The notes: generated by a model from the sequence alone, not told the origin. A stretch of DNA of 64,000 nucleotides from Lewinellaceae bacterium (GCA_020636445.1 JACJXV010000016.1:1-64000); one strand, 5' to 3'. Counted from the first letter of the stretch, positions 53,587 to 62,642 are shown. Numbers and translations are program-made.

Positions 53587-53952
53587 TTAGTTACCCCGAA
53601 ACAGCACGCCGGTACTGGGAGTTTCCTTGACCTCCACACAGGTGAGCAGGGGGATCTGAGGTTTCACCTGATCCCAAATCCAGCTGGCAATCATTTCCGC
53701 AGTGGGGTTTTCCAGCCCTTCAATATCATTGAGGCAGCGGTGGTCCAGCCGGTCTTCAAGGTCTTTCCAGACGCTTTTGAGGTCGCCAAAATCCATTACC
53801 CAGCCCAGCTTGGGGTCAATCGGGCCGGTAACGGTGAAGCGCACGTAATAGGTATGTCCGTGCATCCGGGCACACTTGTGATCCGCCGGCACATTGGGGA
53901 GGAAATGGGCGGCATCAAAACTAAACTCTTTGTAAATATCTACTACAGCCAT
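53587..53952 (-). CDS. queD: 6-carboxytetrahydropterin synthase QueD
   Basis: Start is at the Met of MAVVDIYKEFSFDAAH (53952). The 121-residue protein has the zinc ligands His16, His31 and His33 (AAHFL and HGHTY), catalytic Cys27 (KCARMHGH) and the late PTAEMIASWIW and CVEVKETPSTG segments with the glutamate for pterin binding. It makes 6-carboxy-tetrahydropterin from dihydroneopterin triphosphate, the second step toward queuosine in tRNA. It lies 63 nt downstream of the helix-hairpin-helix protein gene, probably in one transcript. The other queuosine genes are not in this window. PTPS-like side activity cannot be excluded. Confidence 0.93.
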   Translation of the reverse strand: MAVVDIYKEFSFDAAHFLPNVPADHKCARMHGHTYYVRFTVTGPIDPKLGWVMDFGDLKSVWKDLEDRLDHRCLNDIEGLENPTAEMIASWIWDQVKPQIPLLTCVEVKETPSTGVLFRGN

Positions 53953-54015
53953 GGTAGGTCCTGCGTTTACTGACCGCAAGTATACGCTTTCAACAGGGAA
54001 AGGGCAATCCTACCT

Positions 54016-56097
54016 TCACTTTTTTCCGGCATCACCTCCCCATTGGTAGAGAAGTTGTAAGGTCAGCTGGGTTCTTCGGCCACCGGGGATGGCGTCGGGG
54101 CCCGAGCCAATTTCCGATTGGTTTAGCCAAAGAGTTTGGGCAACACGACCTTCTATTGTAAAAGCGGCAGCCGGGCGGTAACGCACCCGCGTATACCATC
54201 GCCACCCCCGATGGTAATAAGGAAGTATGCTGAATGCTTGTAAAACCTGGCTTTCATAGTGGTAAAAGCGTACGTTGTATCCTGGCGAATGGGTGTAGGC
54301 AATGCGGATTGCCCCGGAAAATGGTCCTACCATGGGCTGGTAAAGAAGGTCCTGCACCAGGGAATAGCCGGCTTGCCGGGAATTTCCCTCCTGATACTGG
54401 CCCCAGTCGAAGCGACAACGCCATTCCCAGTGTTTCGACCAGTGGTATTCGAGGTGCCAACGCAGTTGTTGGCGTTGGGTCAGGATAATGATTGGCTGAT
54501 ATTTACCTGGCGGTATTTGGGTCATTTCTTCCGTTTTTACCCGCCATTCGAGATAGGTCAGGTAGTGGTGTCGCCGTTGGGTGGTCAGGCGGAAGCGGGA
54601 TTCCCAGCCCCGGGTGGGTGCCTGCACCTGATAGCGAAGCCAGGGGTGGTGGTAGACATCCAGGTACCCCTGCCACTCCCAGGAACGCCCCCAGCGACCT
54701 ACCAGGGCCAAATACAGGCCGGTTTCATTACGGGCCTGGCTTCCCTCCTCAAAGGGATCTGCCCGAAGTGCCTGATATTTCGGTGAATAATGCCGAAATA
54801 CCATACTCAGGTCCATTTGGGGGTGGAGTGTCAGCAGGGCTCCTGCCAAATGAGCTCCGGCACCATTGTCACTCCAGGCACTTTCCCCGAACGCATGAAT
54901 TTGCCGCCATTGCCAGGAATAATCGATACTGAACCCAGTGAGCCGCTGTCCCCGAAAATAAAACTGATTATAGAGGGCAGGGGTAGGGTCGAGGGGCCAG
55001 CGCAAACGCTCGGTCAGTGCCTGGACACCCACCTGTCCCTGGCGTACGGTATGACTAACTCGTAAACCCATGGTTTGACGCGGAAGCACTCCTTTGCGCG
55101 CTATTTCCAGGGGCGTCCGGTGAAAACCGTCCAGCAGCAGGGAACTAGCGGCACGTTGCCCCTCGGAATCGTCCACCAGGCGGGCATCTTCACGCAGCTG
55201 TGAGTAAAATACATGCAAATGCCAGGCAGCATTCCAGGTCCAGGTAAGGGCTGCTCCACGCAGGTATCCCCCTTCGGTAGCGGAGCGATGGGGGCGAAAA
55301 ATGCGGGTAGGCCGCTTGACTTGCATCACCTGACCACTTTTCCCGACCCGGCTTCCTGCTCCGAGTAATACTCCCTGGCCAAAACTGGCGGTGAAATCGC
55401 CCAGTAAAAGCAAGGGAATCCGGCGGGAAAGATGTTGCCATTGCAGGTGGGCGGAGTAGTAATCGAATCCTTGGGGATTACTGCCGCGAAAGAAAGCCTC
55501 TCCCCGGTCCTTTTCGGCAGTTAATCCCCAGCTTAGTTTTTGGTAATAGCTTCCTTGCCAGCGCACTAAGACCTGATCGGGGTTTCCCGCCAGCGGATTG
55601 CCAGGAGTATTTGCTCCGGGTTCCAGGTAGCGCGACCAACGCAGCAATACTTGATGCCGACTGTTGCGAAGCATACTTCCAAGTGCGGGGGTTGTGGATG
55701 AGGCATCGCGATCCAGCGTGACATAGGGCAGGAGCCGCTGGATGCTCAGGGAATCGAAGCCTGGAATGGCCTGAAGTTCGTACAAGGAGAGGAGGGGACC
55801 GGTAGCCCGAATGTGTTGTTGTAACCGAAATAACTGGCTCGTGGTCAGGATTGGTAATTCAGTCAGGAGGCTGAGGTCGGACTGATTCAGGTTGATCGGG
55901 TGTCGTTGCAATTCGAGCAGCGCGTCCCACCAGCTGGGATAGTCGCCCTCCAATTCCTGGAATTGATCGAGTGCAGGTAAGGTATATTCCCACGCTGGCG
56001 TTTGCGAAGTGGGGGGTTGGGGTCGACCAACAAAAAACGAGCATACCCCAAAAAGTGTTAGGGTCCAACGGGAGGCAACCCTGGAGAAGGGAATCAT
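54016..56097 (-). CDS. Helix-hairpin-helix protein with predicted outer-membrane barrel
   Basis: The 693-residue protein has a signal peptide-like start (about residues 10-24) and a ComEA-type helix-hairpin-helix pair early on: NQSDLSLLTELPILTTSQLFRL and LYELQAIPGFDSLSIQRLLPYV (about residues 55-125). The remaining 550 residues alternate aromatic and polar residues with repeated beta strands, ending GGRRTQLTLQLLYQWGGDAG, and look like a beta-barrel. Proteins of this form are widespread in Bacteroidota and unexplained. The helix-hairpin-helix could contact DNA or be a plug-like part. No TonB box is seen. Confidence 0.8.
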   Translation of the reverse strand: MIPFSRVASRWTLTLFGVCSFFVGRPQPPTSQTPAWEYTLPALDQFQELEGDYPSWWDALLELQRHPINLNQSDLSLLTELPILTTSQLFRLQQHIRATGPLLSLYELQAIPGFDSLSIQRLLPYVTLDRDASSTTPALGSMLRNSRHQVLLRWSRYLEPGANTPGNPLAGNPDQVLVRWQGSYYQKLSWGLTAEKDRGEAFFRGSNPQGFDYYSAHLQWQHLSRRIPLLLLGDFTASFGQGVLLGAGSRVGKSGQVMQVKRPTRIFRPHRSATEGGYLRGAALTWTWNAAWHLHVFYSQLREDARLVDDSEGQRAASSLLLDGFHRTPLEIARKGVLPRQTMGLRVSHTVRQGQVGVQALTERLRWPLDPTPALYNQFYFRGQRLTGFSIDYSWQWRQIHAFGESAWSDNGAGAHLAGALLTLHPQMDLSMVFRHYSPKYQALRADPFEEGSQARNETGLYLALVGRWGRSWEWQGYLDVYHHPWLRYQVQAPTRGWESRFRLTTQRRHHYLTYLEWRVKTEEMTQIPPGKYQPIIILTQRQQLRWHLEYHWSKHWEWRCRFDWGQYQEGNSRQAGYSLVQDLLYQPMVGPFSGAIRIAYTHSPGYNVRFYHYESQVLQAFSILPYYHRGWRWYTRVRYRPAAAFTIEGRVAQTLWLNQSEIGSGPDAIPGGRRTQLTLQLLYQWGGDAGKK

Positions 56098-56609
56098 AGC
56101 TATCCGGTTGTGAAAGTTGACAGCCCCTTTCGGTGAAAAACAACCTTGGATCCGGGTAGTAATAGTGGGTAAAAATGAGCAGGTATCTCCAGGTTAAAAA
56201 TACGGCAAAATAATGTTATTGTCCAGGGGCTTTCGGGTTAAAATTACAGGAGAAGTTCATTTGTTCATGAAATTGACAATTAAGATGCACTCTTCTTCTG
56301 CGTTTGCCAGGAGATGCTCAGTACAAATAAACTATTTTAATAGTAAGATTTTCAGTGTTTTGTGATTGAATAGTGCTTGGTGACGACAACAATGCTTCGG
56401 AAAAATAAGTGTCATGAGCCCCTTGTGCTGAATAATTTTACGAGCAGAAACCAGGAATTATTTCTGGAACACTTCTCCTGCCAAACAGACCCCCTCGCGA
56501 ACAAAAAAAGATTTCAGTGGTATAGCAACGATCTATACGCCAGCGATAGGGGAAACACGACAGGAGAGGAGAAACAGGAAGATCATTATTAACGAAAAAC
56601 TACCAGCTC
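56098..56609. other. Long spacer before glnB, no recognised gene
   Basis: The 512-nt space has no supported gene; the frame at 56377-56592 starts at a TTG, lacks any family resemblance and is not called. The segment is A+T-rich near 56200-56350, as expected of a promoter region, but no paired TTTG/TAnnTTTG site is seen. An NtrC- or NtcA-type site was not evident either. Confidence 0.4.
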
Positions 56610-56948
56610 ATGAAGAAAATTGAAGCTATCGTAAGGCTTTCCCGCTTCGACAAAATTCGCGATGCTCTGGCCCAGATAGGTGTGAACTTCTTCACCTTAC
56701 AGGATGTCAAAGGATTCGGGTTACAGAAGGGCGAAAAGCTCATTTACCGCGGCAGCGTGTATGACGCTGATTACATTGCCCGGCTGCAGATTGATATTTT
56801 AACCACCGACGATATGGTGGAAGACATCGTAGAGACAATCCTGGCATCGGGTAAAACCGGTGAAGTAGGGGATGGGAAAATCATTGTCTATGATGTAGAA
56901 CGCGTTGTGCGGATCCGCACTGCTGAAACAGGTGCCGAAGCCCTGTAA
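56610..56948 (+). CDS. glnB: PII nitrogen regulatory protein
   Basis: The 112-residue protein has the PII layout: MKKIEAIVRLSRFDKIRDAL, the T-loop KGFGLQKGEKLIYRGSVY with the conserved Tyr51, and the ATP-binding B and C loops TGEVGDGKIIVYDVERVVRIRT (in part). It senses ATP/ADP and 2-oxoglutarate and controls its partners, including the ammonium transporter encoded 106 nt downstream, by blocking the channel. Being next to amt makes it equally a GlnK; the two names are not separable by inspection. Two-residue differences in the T-loop (QKGEK where others have more charged residues) are minor. Confidence 0.95.
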   Translation: MKKIEAIVRLSRFDKIRDALAQIGVNFFTLQDVKGFGLQKGEKLIYRGSVYDADYIARLQIDILTTDDMVEDIVETILASGKTGEVGDGKIIVYDVERVVRIRTAETGAEAL

Positions 56949-57054
56949 GTCCCTTTTGGGAAGTCCAACCAAGTTGCCAAGTTATTATGCCACGTTTGCT
57001 GTCTGCCGAATTTTTGAGCAGACTCATTTTAAACATCACAAAAGAGATTGACCA

Positions 57055-58299
57055 ATGAACGAAGCTTTATTTACTGCAAATAACCTTTGGCTTCTTGTTT
57101 CCACGATACTCGTTTTTATCATGCACCTGGGTTTTGCAACGCTGGAAGCGGGATTTGTCCAAAAGAAGAACGTCGTTAACATTCTTTTCAAGAATACGAT
57201 GATTGTGGCCATTGGGCTATTAACCTATGCCATTATCGGGTTCAACCTGATGTATCCCGGCATGAATGAAGGAGGACTCTTTGGATTTAGCGGCTTTGGC
57301 CTGAGTTTGCCGGAAGGAGATCCCATTGATTACGCCAGTGGCAATTATACCTACTGGACTGATTTTATCTTCCAGGGGATGTTTGCGGCTACCTGTGCAA
57401 CGATTGTTTCTGGCGCTGTGGCTGAGCGGATCAAGCTTGGGCCATTTTTGATTTTTTCGGCGCTGTTTGTCGCTATTTGCTACCCAATTACCGGTTTCTG
57501 GAACTGGGGTGGTGGCTGGTTGAAGGCAGCTGGTTTTTACGACTTTGCCGGTTCGACCATGGTTCATGCTGCTGGCGGTTTTGCAGCCCTGGCTGCGGTA
57601 CTGGTCTTAGGTCCACGTCGGGGTAAGTATACCGAATCTGGTATCAGACCTATTCCCGGCCACAGTATGCCGCTGGCTACCATCGGGGTGTTTCTGCTGT
57701 GGTTTGGCTGGTATGGGTTTAACGGTGGTTCGGTGTTATCGGCTGACCCCATGGGTGTATCGCTGGTATTCGTAACGACCACACTGGCTGCGGCTGCCGG
57801 AGCTGTTGCGGCTTTCTTTGCCTCGTATGTCCTCTTTAAATCTCATGATTTATCGATGGTCCTCAACGGCATTCTGGGCGGTTTGGTAGGGATTACGGCC
57901 GGAGCGGACCAAATGGGCCCCATGGCAGCTATTTTGATTGGCGGTATTGCCGGGTTAATTATTCCTTTCTCGGTTGTTTTCTTTGACCGTTTAAAAATTG
58001 ACGATCCGGTTGGAGCGACGACCGTTCACCTGATTTGCGGGGTTTGGGGCACGCTTGCTGTCGGCTTATTTGGCGCTAAAGCAGGTCTAACTCAGGTTTT
58101 AGTACAGTTATTGGGCGTTGGCTCAATCGGCTTGTTTTCCTTTGCGGCAGCCTTCGGCATTATGTATGTCCTCAAGGTTACCGTAGGAATCAGGGTAAGT
58201 GAAGAAGAAGAAATTAAAGGGCTGGATATGGGTGAACACGAAATGTCGGCTTATGCTGATTCCCCTCATTCTGACCAGCTTTCGCTTTCTGTTCACTAA
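57055..58299 (+). CDS. amt: Ammonium transporter Amt
   Basis: The 414-residue protein has about eleven membrane helices. Hallmarks visible: LGFATLEAGFVQKKN, the GFNLMYPG region, DFIFQGMFAATCATIVSGAVAER, FAGSTMVHAAGG with the first pore histidine, WFGWYGFNGGS, and TVHLICGVWGTLAVGLFGA with the second pore histidine. It carries ammonium (as NH3 plus a proton or NH4+) through the inner membrane and is gated by PII. It lies between the PII gene and the porin and glutamine synthetase genes. The cytoplasmic C-terminal tail is normal in length. Confidence 0.96.
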   Translation: MNEALFTANNLWLLVSTILVFIMHLGFATLEAGFVQKKNVVNILFKNTMIVAIGLLTYAIIGFNLMYPGMNEGGLFGFSGFGLSLPEGDPIDYASGNYTYWTDFIFQGMFAATCATIVSGAVAERIKLGPFLIFSALFVAICYPITGFWNWGGGWLKAAGFYDFAGSTMVHAAGGFAALAAVLVLGPRRGKYTESGIRPIPGHSMPLATIGVFLLWFGWYGFNGGSVLSADPMGVSLVFVTTTLAAAAGAVAAFFASYVLFKSHDLSMVLNGILGGLVGITAGADQMGPMAAILIGGIAGLIIPFSVVFFDRLKIDDPVGATTVHLICGVWGTLAVGLFGAKAGLTQVLVQLLGVGSIGLFSFAAAFGIMYVLKVTVGIRVSEEEEIKGLDMGEHEMSAYADSPHSDQLSLSVH

Positions 58300-58313
58300 A
58301 CAGGAAGTGGCAT

Positions 58314-58523
58314 AAAAAAAGCTCCCGGCCACAAGGGTCGGGAGCAGGTTAAGAAAACGGTGACCCATTTTCTTACAAGGCACAACAAATATACAGGTTC
58401 AGTGGCATATTCTCCAAAGGAATTTGTAACCGGATCAGGATCACCGTTGCCTTAACTCTTTTCCCTCCGGGGAAAGCTTCGGCAATGCTGCTCATGGGTT
58501 GTCAGTCCATGAAAGCACCGAAG
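58314..58523 (+). promoter_or_regulatory. Structured spacer between amt and the porin gene (three stem-loops)
   Basis: Three predicted structures lie in this 262-nt space. (1) GCTCCCG/CGGGAGC (58321-58327 with 58339-58345), preceded by seven A, so it reads as a terminator only on the minus strand. (2) A 16-nt inverted repeat, two mismatches, at 58348-58363 and 58441-58456. (3) A nested stem CTTCGG / TGCT / CATGG pairing with CCATG / AGCA / CCGAAG (58477-58523). Stem pairing is seen directly; a regulatory or attenuating role in the nitrogen operon is inference. No known riboswitch motif was recognised. Confidence 0.5.
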
Positions 58524-58561
58524 GTGAAATCCTTTTCCGTAAACAAACAAATTCATTAGCG

Positions 58562-59677
58562 ATGAGAATGATGTCCAAATCCTTAGGATTGGTCCTAACA
58601 CCTGTATGCTTGTTCATGACCATCACCCTGGCAACGGCACAGGGTAGCACGGAATCCGCAACCACGGAAACGCCGGCATCGGCTCCACTGCCAGCTGAAG
58701 AAACAGCAGCAACGCCATTTGAAATTTCGGGATTTATCGATGGCTATTATCAGCACAGTTTCGACAAATCGCCATTTCCTACCAGCTTCACGCCTGATTT
58801 ACAGTCGTTTGCTCTCGGGATGGCGAATGTGGTCTTTTCCAAAGAAGGGAAAGTCGGATTTGTAGCTGATTTGGCTTTTGGTCCTCGCGCTGAAGCTGCC
58901 AATGGCTATGCGGGCACCTCGTTGTCATTGATCAAACAACTATACGTGACTTACTCCCCTACGAGTAGCCTGACGCTTACCCTGGGAAATTTTAGTACGC
59001 ACGTGGGGTATGAATTGATCGACTCTCCGGCGAACATTAACTATAGTACCTCTTATATGTTTTCCAACGGTCCTTTCTTTCACACCGGGCTCAAGGCGAA
59101 CCTAAGTATGGGTGAGAACTTTGGTCTGATGTTAGGGGTGTTTAACGACACGGATACCAAAATTGACGAGGTTGCTGGTAAACACGTTGGTGCACAACTG
59201 TCCTATTCGGCCGGAAAATTGGGAGCGTATCTCAATTATATCGGCGGTCGGGTTGCGGAAGAAACCGACTTCAGTCCGGAGGTAATCGGGCATCAGGTGG
59301 ACTTGACGGCAACTTTCCAGGCGACAGATGCGTTGGGATTAGGGTTGAACGCTACCGTCAAAACCTTGAATCCGGCAACCGGCAGTTCGCAAAACTGGTC
59401 AGGAGCTGCGTTGTATGCCAATTATGCTTTCAGCGATTTATTCACCCTGGGCTTCCGGGGAGAATTTATCGGTGATAAGGATGGGTTGATCACCGGCATT
59501 GCCGATGATAACATCACGGCACTGACGCTTTCCGGCAATTTCCACATTGGCCCCTTAACGATAATTCCCGAGTTACGCGTTGATTCTGCTAAACAGGATG
59601 CGACTTTTACCAGCCTGGATGAAAAAGGCCTTAAGTCGACTTCTGGTGCTATTCTGGCGGTGGTTTACAGCTTTTGA
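58562..59677 (+). CDS. Outer-membrane porin (BBP2/OmpL-like)
   Basis: Start is at ATG 58562 (MRMMSKSLGLVLTPVCLF); the frame is open 21 codons further up. After a signal peptide ending TATAQ (about residue 27) and a Thr/Ala/Glu-rich linker, the 371-residue protein forms a beta-barrel of BBP2 type: FEISGFIDGYYQHSFDKSPF, FALGMANVVFSKEGKVGFVADL, and IKQLYVTYSPTSSLTLTLGNF. Such porins are often encoded with amt and glnB in Bacteroidota and probably let ammonium or small N-compounds through the outer membrane; that role is inferred. The C-terminal strand ends in Phe, as outer-membrane proteins do. Confidence 0.9.
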   Translation: MRMMSKSLGLVLTPVCLFMTITLATAQGSTESATTETPASAPLPAEETAATPFEISGFIDGYYQHSFDKSPFPTSFTPDLQSFALGMANVVFSKEGKVGFVADLAFGPRAEAANGYAGTSLSLIKQLYVTYSPTSSLTLTLGNFSTHVGYELIDSPANINYSTSYMFSNGPFFHTGLKANLSMGENFGLMLGVFNDTDTKIDEVAGKHVGAQLSYSAGKLGAYLNYIGGRVAEETDFSPEVIGHQVDLTATFQATDALGLGLNATVKTLNPATGSSQNWSGAALYANYAFSDLFTLGFRGEFIGDKDGLITGIADDNITALTLSGNFHIGPLTIIPELRVDSAKQDATFTSLDEKGLKSTSGAILAVVYSF

Positions 59678-59718
59678 TTTGTAAACAACTAATACTTGAT
59701 ATTATAAAATTTGTAACA

Positions 59719-60732
59719 ATGGCAAAATCAAAACTAGAGTACATTTGGCTGGATGGCTATAAGCCCATGCAGAGTTTGCGTAGCAAAACGAAAATCGTTG
59801 ACAATTTCAGCGGCGAGTTGGAAGGCTGCCCCATGTGGTCGTTCGATGGTAGCTCCACTGAGCAGGCTCCGGGTAATTCTTCCGACTGCTTGCTCAAGCC
59901 CGTAGCTCTTTTCCCCGATCCTGCCCGCGAAAATGGCTGGCTGGTCATGACGGAAGTACTGACTGCCGATGGCAAGCCCCACGAAACCAACGGCCGGGCA
60001 ATGATTGATGATAATGACAACGATTTCTGGTTTGGCTTCGAACAGGAGTACTTCTTGTGGGATCCTGAAACGGATAAGCCGCTGGGCTTCCCGGCTAACG
60101 GGTATCCGGCACCTCAGGGGCCATACTACTGCTCCGTAGGCGCTAAGAATGCTTTCGGCCGCGACATTATCGAAGAACATCTTGATCTCTGCCTGGAAGC
60201 AGGGCTGAACGTAGAAGGTATCAATGCCGAGGTGGCTGCTGGCCAGTGGGAATTCCAAATCTTCGCCAAAGGTGCACAGCGCGCTGGTGACGAAATTTGG
60301 GTTGCCCGCTACTTGTTGGAGCGTACCGCTGAAAAATACGGCGTAGCGATCAACTGGCATTGTAAGCCGCTGGGTAACCTCGACTGGAATGGCTCCGGGA
60401 TGCACGCAAACTTCTCCAATGAGATTCTGCGTACTGCCGGCAGCAAAGAGGTCTACACTAAGATTCTGGAGGCTTTCCGCCCGGTAGTGAAGGAGCATAT
60501 CGACGTATATGGCCCGGATAATCACCTGCGCCTTACGGGTAAGCACGAAACGGCTTCCATTAATGACTTTAGCTACGGTGTTTCCGACCGTGGCGCTTCC
60601 ATTCGTATTCCGGTTGTCACGGTTGAACGTGGCTGGAAAGGGTACCTGGAAGATCGCCGTCCTAACTCCGCGGCTGACCCCTACAAAGTGGCAGCCCGGA
60701 TTATCAAGACGGTGAAATCCGCGAAACTCTAG
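59719..60732 (+). CDS. glnA: Glutamine synthetase type II (GSII)
   Basis: Start is at ATG 59719 (MAKSKLEYIWLDGY), giving 337 residues; the frame is open 15 codons further up. It has the eukaryote-like GSII features: WSFDGSSTEQAPGNSSDCLL (substrate loop), the metal-binding FGFEQEYFLWD, AAGQWEFQI and NWHCKPLGNLDWNGSGMHANFS (in part), and SDRGASIRIP near the end. It makes glutamine from glutamate, ammonia and ATP. GSII is about 340 residues; GSI and GSIII are far longer (about 450 and 700), so the type is clear. It closes the glnB-amt-porin run and is followed by two terminators. Confidence 0.95.
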   Translation: MAKSKLEYIWLDGYKPMQSLRSKTKIVDNFSGELEGCPMWSFDGSSTEQAPGNSSDCLLKPVALFPDPARENGWLVMTEVLTADGKPHETNGRAMIDDNDNDFWFGFEQEYFLWDPETDKPLGFPANGYPAPQGPYYCSVGAKNAFGRDIIEEHLDLCLEAGLNVEGINAEVAAGQWEFQIFAKGAQRAGDEIWVARYLLERTAEKYGVAINWHCKPLGNLDWNGSGMHANFSNEILRTAGSKEVYTKILEAFRPVVKEHIDVYGPDNHLRLTGKHETASINDFSYGVSDRGASIRIPVVTVERGWKGYLEDRRPNSAADPYKVAARIIKTVKSAKL

Positions 60733-60758
60733 TTCCTGCATAGATTATATGCCATGTT

Positions 60759-60787
60759 CCCGCCCCGGTCTCTCCGGGGCGGGTTTT
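60759..60787 (+). terminator. Rho-independent terminator of the glutamine synthetase gene
   Basis: CCCGCCCCGG (60759-60768) pairs perfectly with CCGGGGCGGG (60774-60783), loop of five, followed by TTTT. It begins 27 nt after the stop. Confidence 0.9.
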
Positions 60788-60820
60788 GCTATAATCGACC
60801 ACAGGGGATGGGATTTTTCA

Positions 60821-60859
60821 CGCCCGAATATTGGCCTGACCCGATATTCGGGCGTTTTA
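60821..60859 (+). terminator. Second terminator after the nitrogen operon
   Basis: CGCCCGAATAT (60821-60831) pairs with ATATTCGGGCG (60844-60854) around a 12-nt loop, followed by TTTTATTT. The tandem arrangement with the first terminator insulates peptidase T from the operon. Confidence 0.85.
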
Positions 60860-60927
60860 TTTGCGCTGAATCCAGGTGAGGGGTTCAACACAGGGTGATT
60901 TTTACCGAAAGACCCCTGCATTTCTTT

Positions 60928-60959
60928 TGTTGTCCAGCAGTCCTTTTTCTACCTTTGGT
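60928..60959 (+). promoter_or_regulatory. Promoter of peptidase T (TTTG-N20-TACCTTTG)
   Basis: TTTG at 60928-60931 and TACCTTTG at 60952-60959, spaced by 20 nt, give an exact match to the Bacteroidota promoter consensus. It is placed after both terminators and 37-67 nt before the candidate starts of pepT. Confidence 0.7.
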
Positions 60960-61025
60960 GGGATCATTAACCACTGTTTTGCCTGATTACGCATCATGCT
61001 CAACACACAACGAATCACGCTCACC

Positions 61026-62276
61026 ATGTTACCTACCTTCCAACACACCGTCCTGGACCGATTTCTCCGCTATGTGCAAATAGATACCCAATCTGATCCG
61101 GGATCGCCGTCACAACCATCCACGGAAAAACAGAAGGACCTGAGCCGGGTGCTGGTTGCAGAATTACAGGCACTAGGGCTGAGTGACGCTCACCTGGATG
61201 AGCATGGGTACGTATATGCTACTATTCCGGCAACTACTACTAAAGAGGTACCGGTCATTTGCTTTTGTTCGCATGTAGATACCTCTCCCGATTGCAGTGG
61301 TGCAGGCGTTAAACCAATTATTCACCGCAATTACGATGGTCGGGATTTGGTCCTGCCTGATGACACCAGTGTGGTCATCAGTCCGGCCGCGCACCCGGAT
61401 TTGCGGGAGCAACTGGGGAATGACATTATTACGGCTAGTGGAACCACCTTGCTGGGGGCTGATAACAAAGCTGGTGTGGCGGCCATTATGGATATGGCCC
61501 ACTACCTGGTTGCCCATCCGGAAATTGAACACGGCACCATTAAAATCCTTTTCACCCCCGACGAAGAAATCGGCCGGGGAGTGAATAAAGTAGATTTACA
61601 AAAACTGGGCGCCCAGTTTGGGTATACGATTGACGGGGAAAAGTTGGGATCCCTGGAAGATGAAACCTTTAGTGCGGATGCGGTAACCATTACCATTCAT
61701 GGCGTGAGTGCCCATCCTGGTTTTGGTAAAGGGAAGCTGGAAAATGCCCTGAAAATAGCGGGGGATATTCTGGCCGCACTCCCCAAGGATCGCCTGTCGC
61801 CGGAAACAACGGAAGGCCGTCAGGGATTTGTCCATCCGGTTTCCAGCCAGGGCATTGCGGAAAAAGCTACCCTGCAGTTTATCATTCGCGATTTTACCGA
61901 TGAAGCCCTCGCAGCACATGAAGCCTTCCTGAAAGGCATTGTCGACGATGTTTTAGCTGCCTACCCCAACTCCCATGCCGAGTTTGTGGTAACGGAGCAG
62001 TACCGCAACATGAAGAAAATACTCAACGACTACCCACAAGTAGCCGATTTTGCGGAGGAAGCCATCCGGCGGGCGGGCATCACCCCTATTCGTTCGAGCA
62101 TCCGGGGTGGTACCGATGGATCTCGCTTGTCGTACATGGGGCTGCCTTGTCCTAATATTTTTGCCGGCGAGCATGCCTTCCATTCCAAGGAAGAGTGGGT
62201 CAGTGTGCAGGATATGGAAAAAGCCGCAGAAACGATGGTCCATCTGGCGATGTTATGGGCTGAAAAAGGGGCTTAG
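61026..62276 (+). CDS. pepT: Peptidase T (tripeptide aminopeptidase)
   Basis: Start is set at ATG 61026 (MLPTFQHTVLDRFLRYVQID), giving 416 residues, close to the family; an ATG ten codons upstream (60996) is also downstream of the promoter. M20-family motifs appear in order: FCSHVDTSPDCSG (first metal His and catalytic Asp), LLGADNKAGVAAIM (bridging Asp), FTPDEEIGRG (general base Glu and metal Glu), a lid domain with GVSAHPGFGKGKLENAL, and SSIRGGTDGSRLS and FAGEHAFHSKEEWV (last metal His). The zinc enzyme removes the N-terminal residue from tripeptides in the cytoplasm. Single gene. Confidence 0.95.
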   Translation: MLPTFQHTVLDRFLRYVQIDTQSDPGSPSQPSTEKQKDLSRVLVAELQALGLSDAHLDEHGYVYATIPATTTKEVPVICFCSHVDTSPDCSGAGVKPIIHRNYDGRDLVLPDDTSVVISPAAHPDLREQLGNDIITASGTTLLGADNKAGVAAIMDMAHYLVAHPEIEHGTIKILFTPDEEIGRGVNKVDLQKLGAQFGYTIDGEKLGSLEDETFSADAVTITIHGVSAHPGFGKGKLENALKIAGDILAALPKDRLSPETTEGRQGFVHPVSSQGIAEKATLQFIIRDFTDEALAAHEAFLKGIVDDVLAAYPNSHAEFVVTEQYRNMKKILNDYPQVADFAEEAIRRAGITPIRSSIRGGTDGSRLSYMGLPCPNIFAGEHAFHSKEEWVSVQDMEKAAETMVHLAMLWAEKGA

Positions 62277-62620
62277 TGCTTTGTCAACTGAGAATACAAA
62301 GGTTGGCAACGGTCCCTGGTGAAGGGTGAAAGCTGAAGAGAAATTGGAAATCAGAAATCAGATTCCTAATAAAACGGCCCTCCAAAGGCGGGTAAACCTT
62401 TATCGCTGGCTGTTTTTAGTTATTGGTTACTACTTTTCCAATTTCCCCTCCCAAGCCAGCGCGCACCCCTCAGTCCCATAAAGGGGAAGCCCCACCCGCG
62501 TGCTCAGGTCAAAGGACGGCATGCGAAGCGAAGTATCGTTACGTTACTCGTTGAGCGGTTTTCCTCGGTGTAGCCCTTTCAAAGGGGGCTGATTTTTTAC
62601 CCTGAGGCACTCGGGGCACA
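62277..62620. other. Intergenic region after peptidase T, first part
   Basis: Short repeat pieces are present: the heptamer-like GAAATTG-GAAATCA-GAAATCA (about 62341-62361), a GCCCTCC...GGCGGGTAAAC block (about 62372-62397) that resembles the reverse of the blocks near 48.5 kb, and CAATTTCCCC (around 62439). No gene is recognised in this stretch. Confidence 0.45.
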
Positions 62621-62642
62621 CCCGCCGGAGGCGGACAAGTTT
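62621..62642 (+). repeat. Dispersed CCCGCC/GGCGG element, copy at 62.6 kb
   Basis: CCCGCC, 3 nt, GGCGGACAAG then TTT. It differs at a few bases from the copies at 6277 and 53470. The heptamer array begins directly at its end. Confidence 0.7.

Noticed and set aside
56377..56592. A 71-residue frame before glnB
   Set aside because: Starts at TTG, no domain, no ribosome-binding site; more likely untranslated leader.
58321..58345. Ordinary terminator of amt
   Set aside because: The A-run is on the 5' side and no T-run follows on the plus strand, so it cannot be a standard terminator for amt.
59734..60741. A 335-residue open frame antisense to the glutamine synthetase gene
   Set aside because: It mirrors a strongly conserved gene with codon bias that leaves the opposite frame open; no family resemblance.
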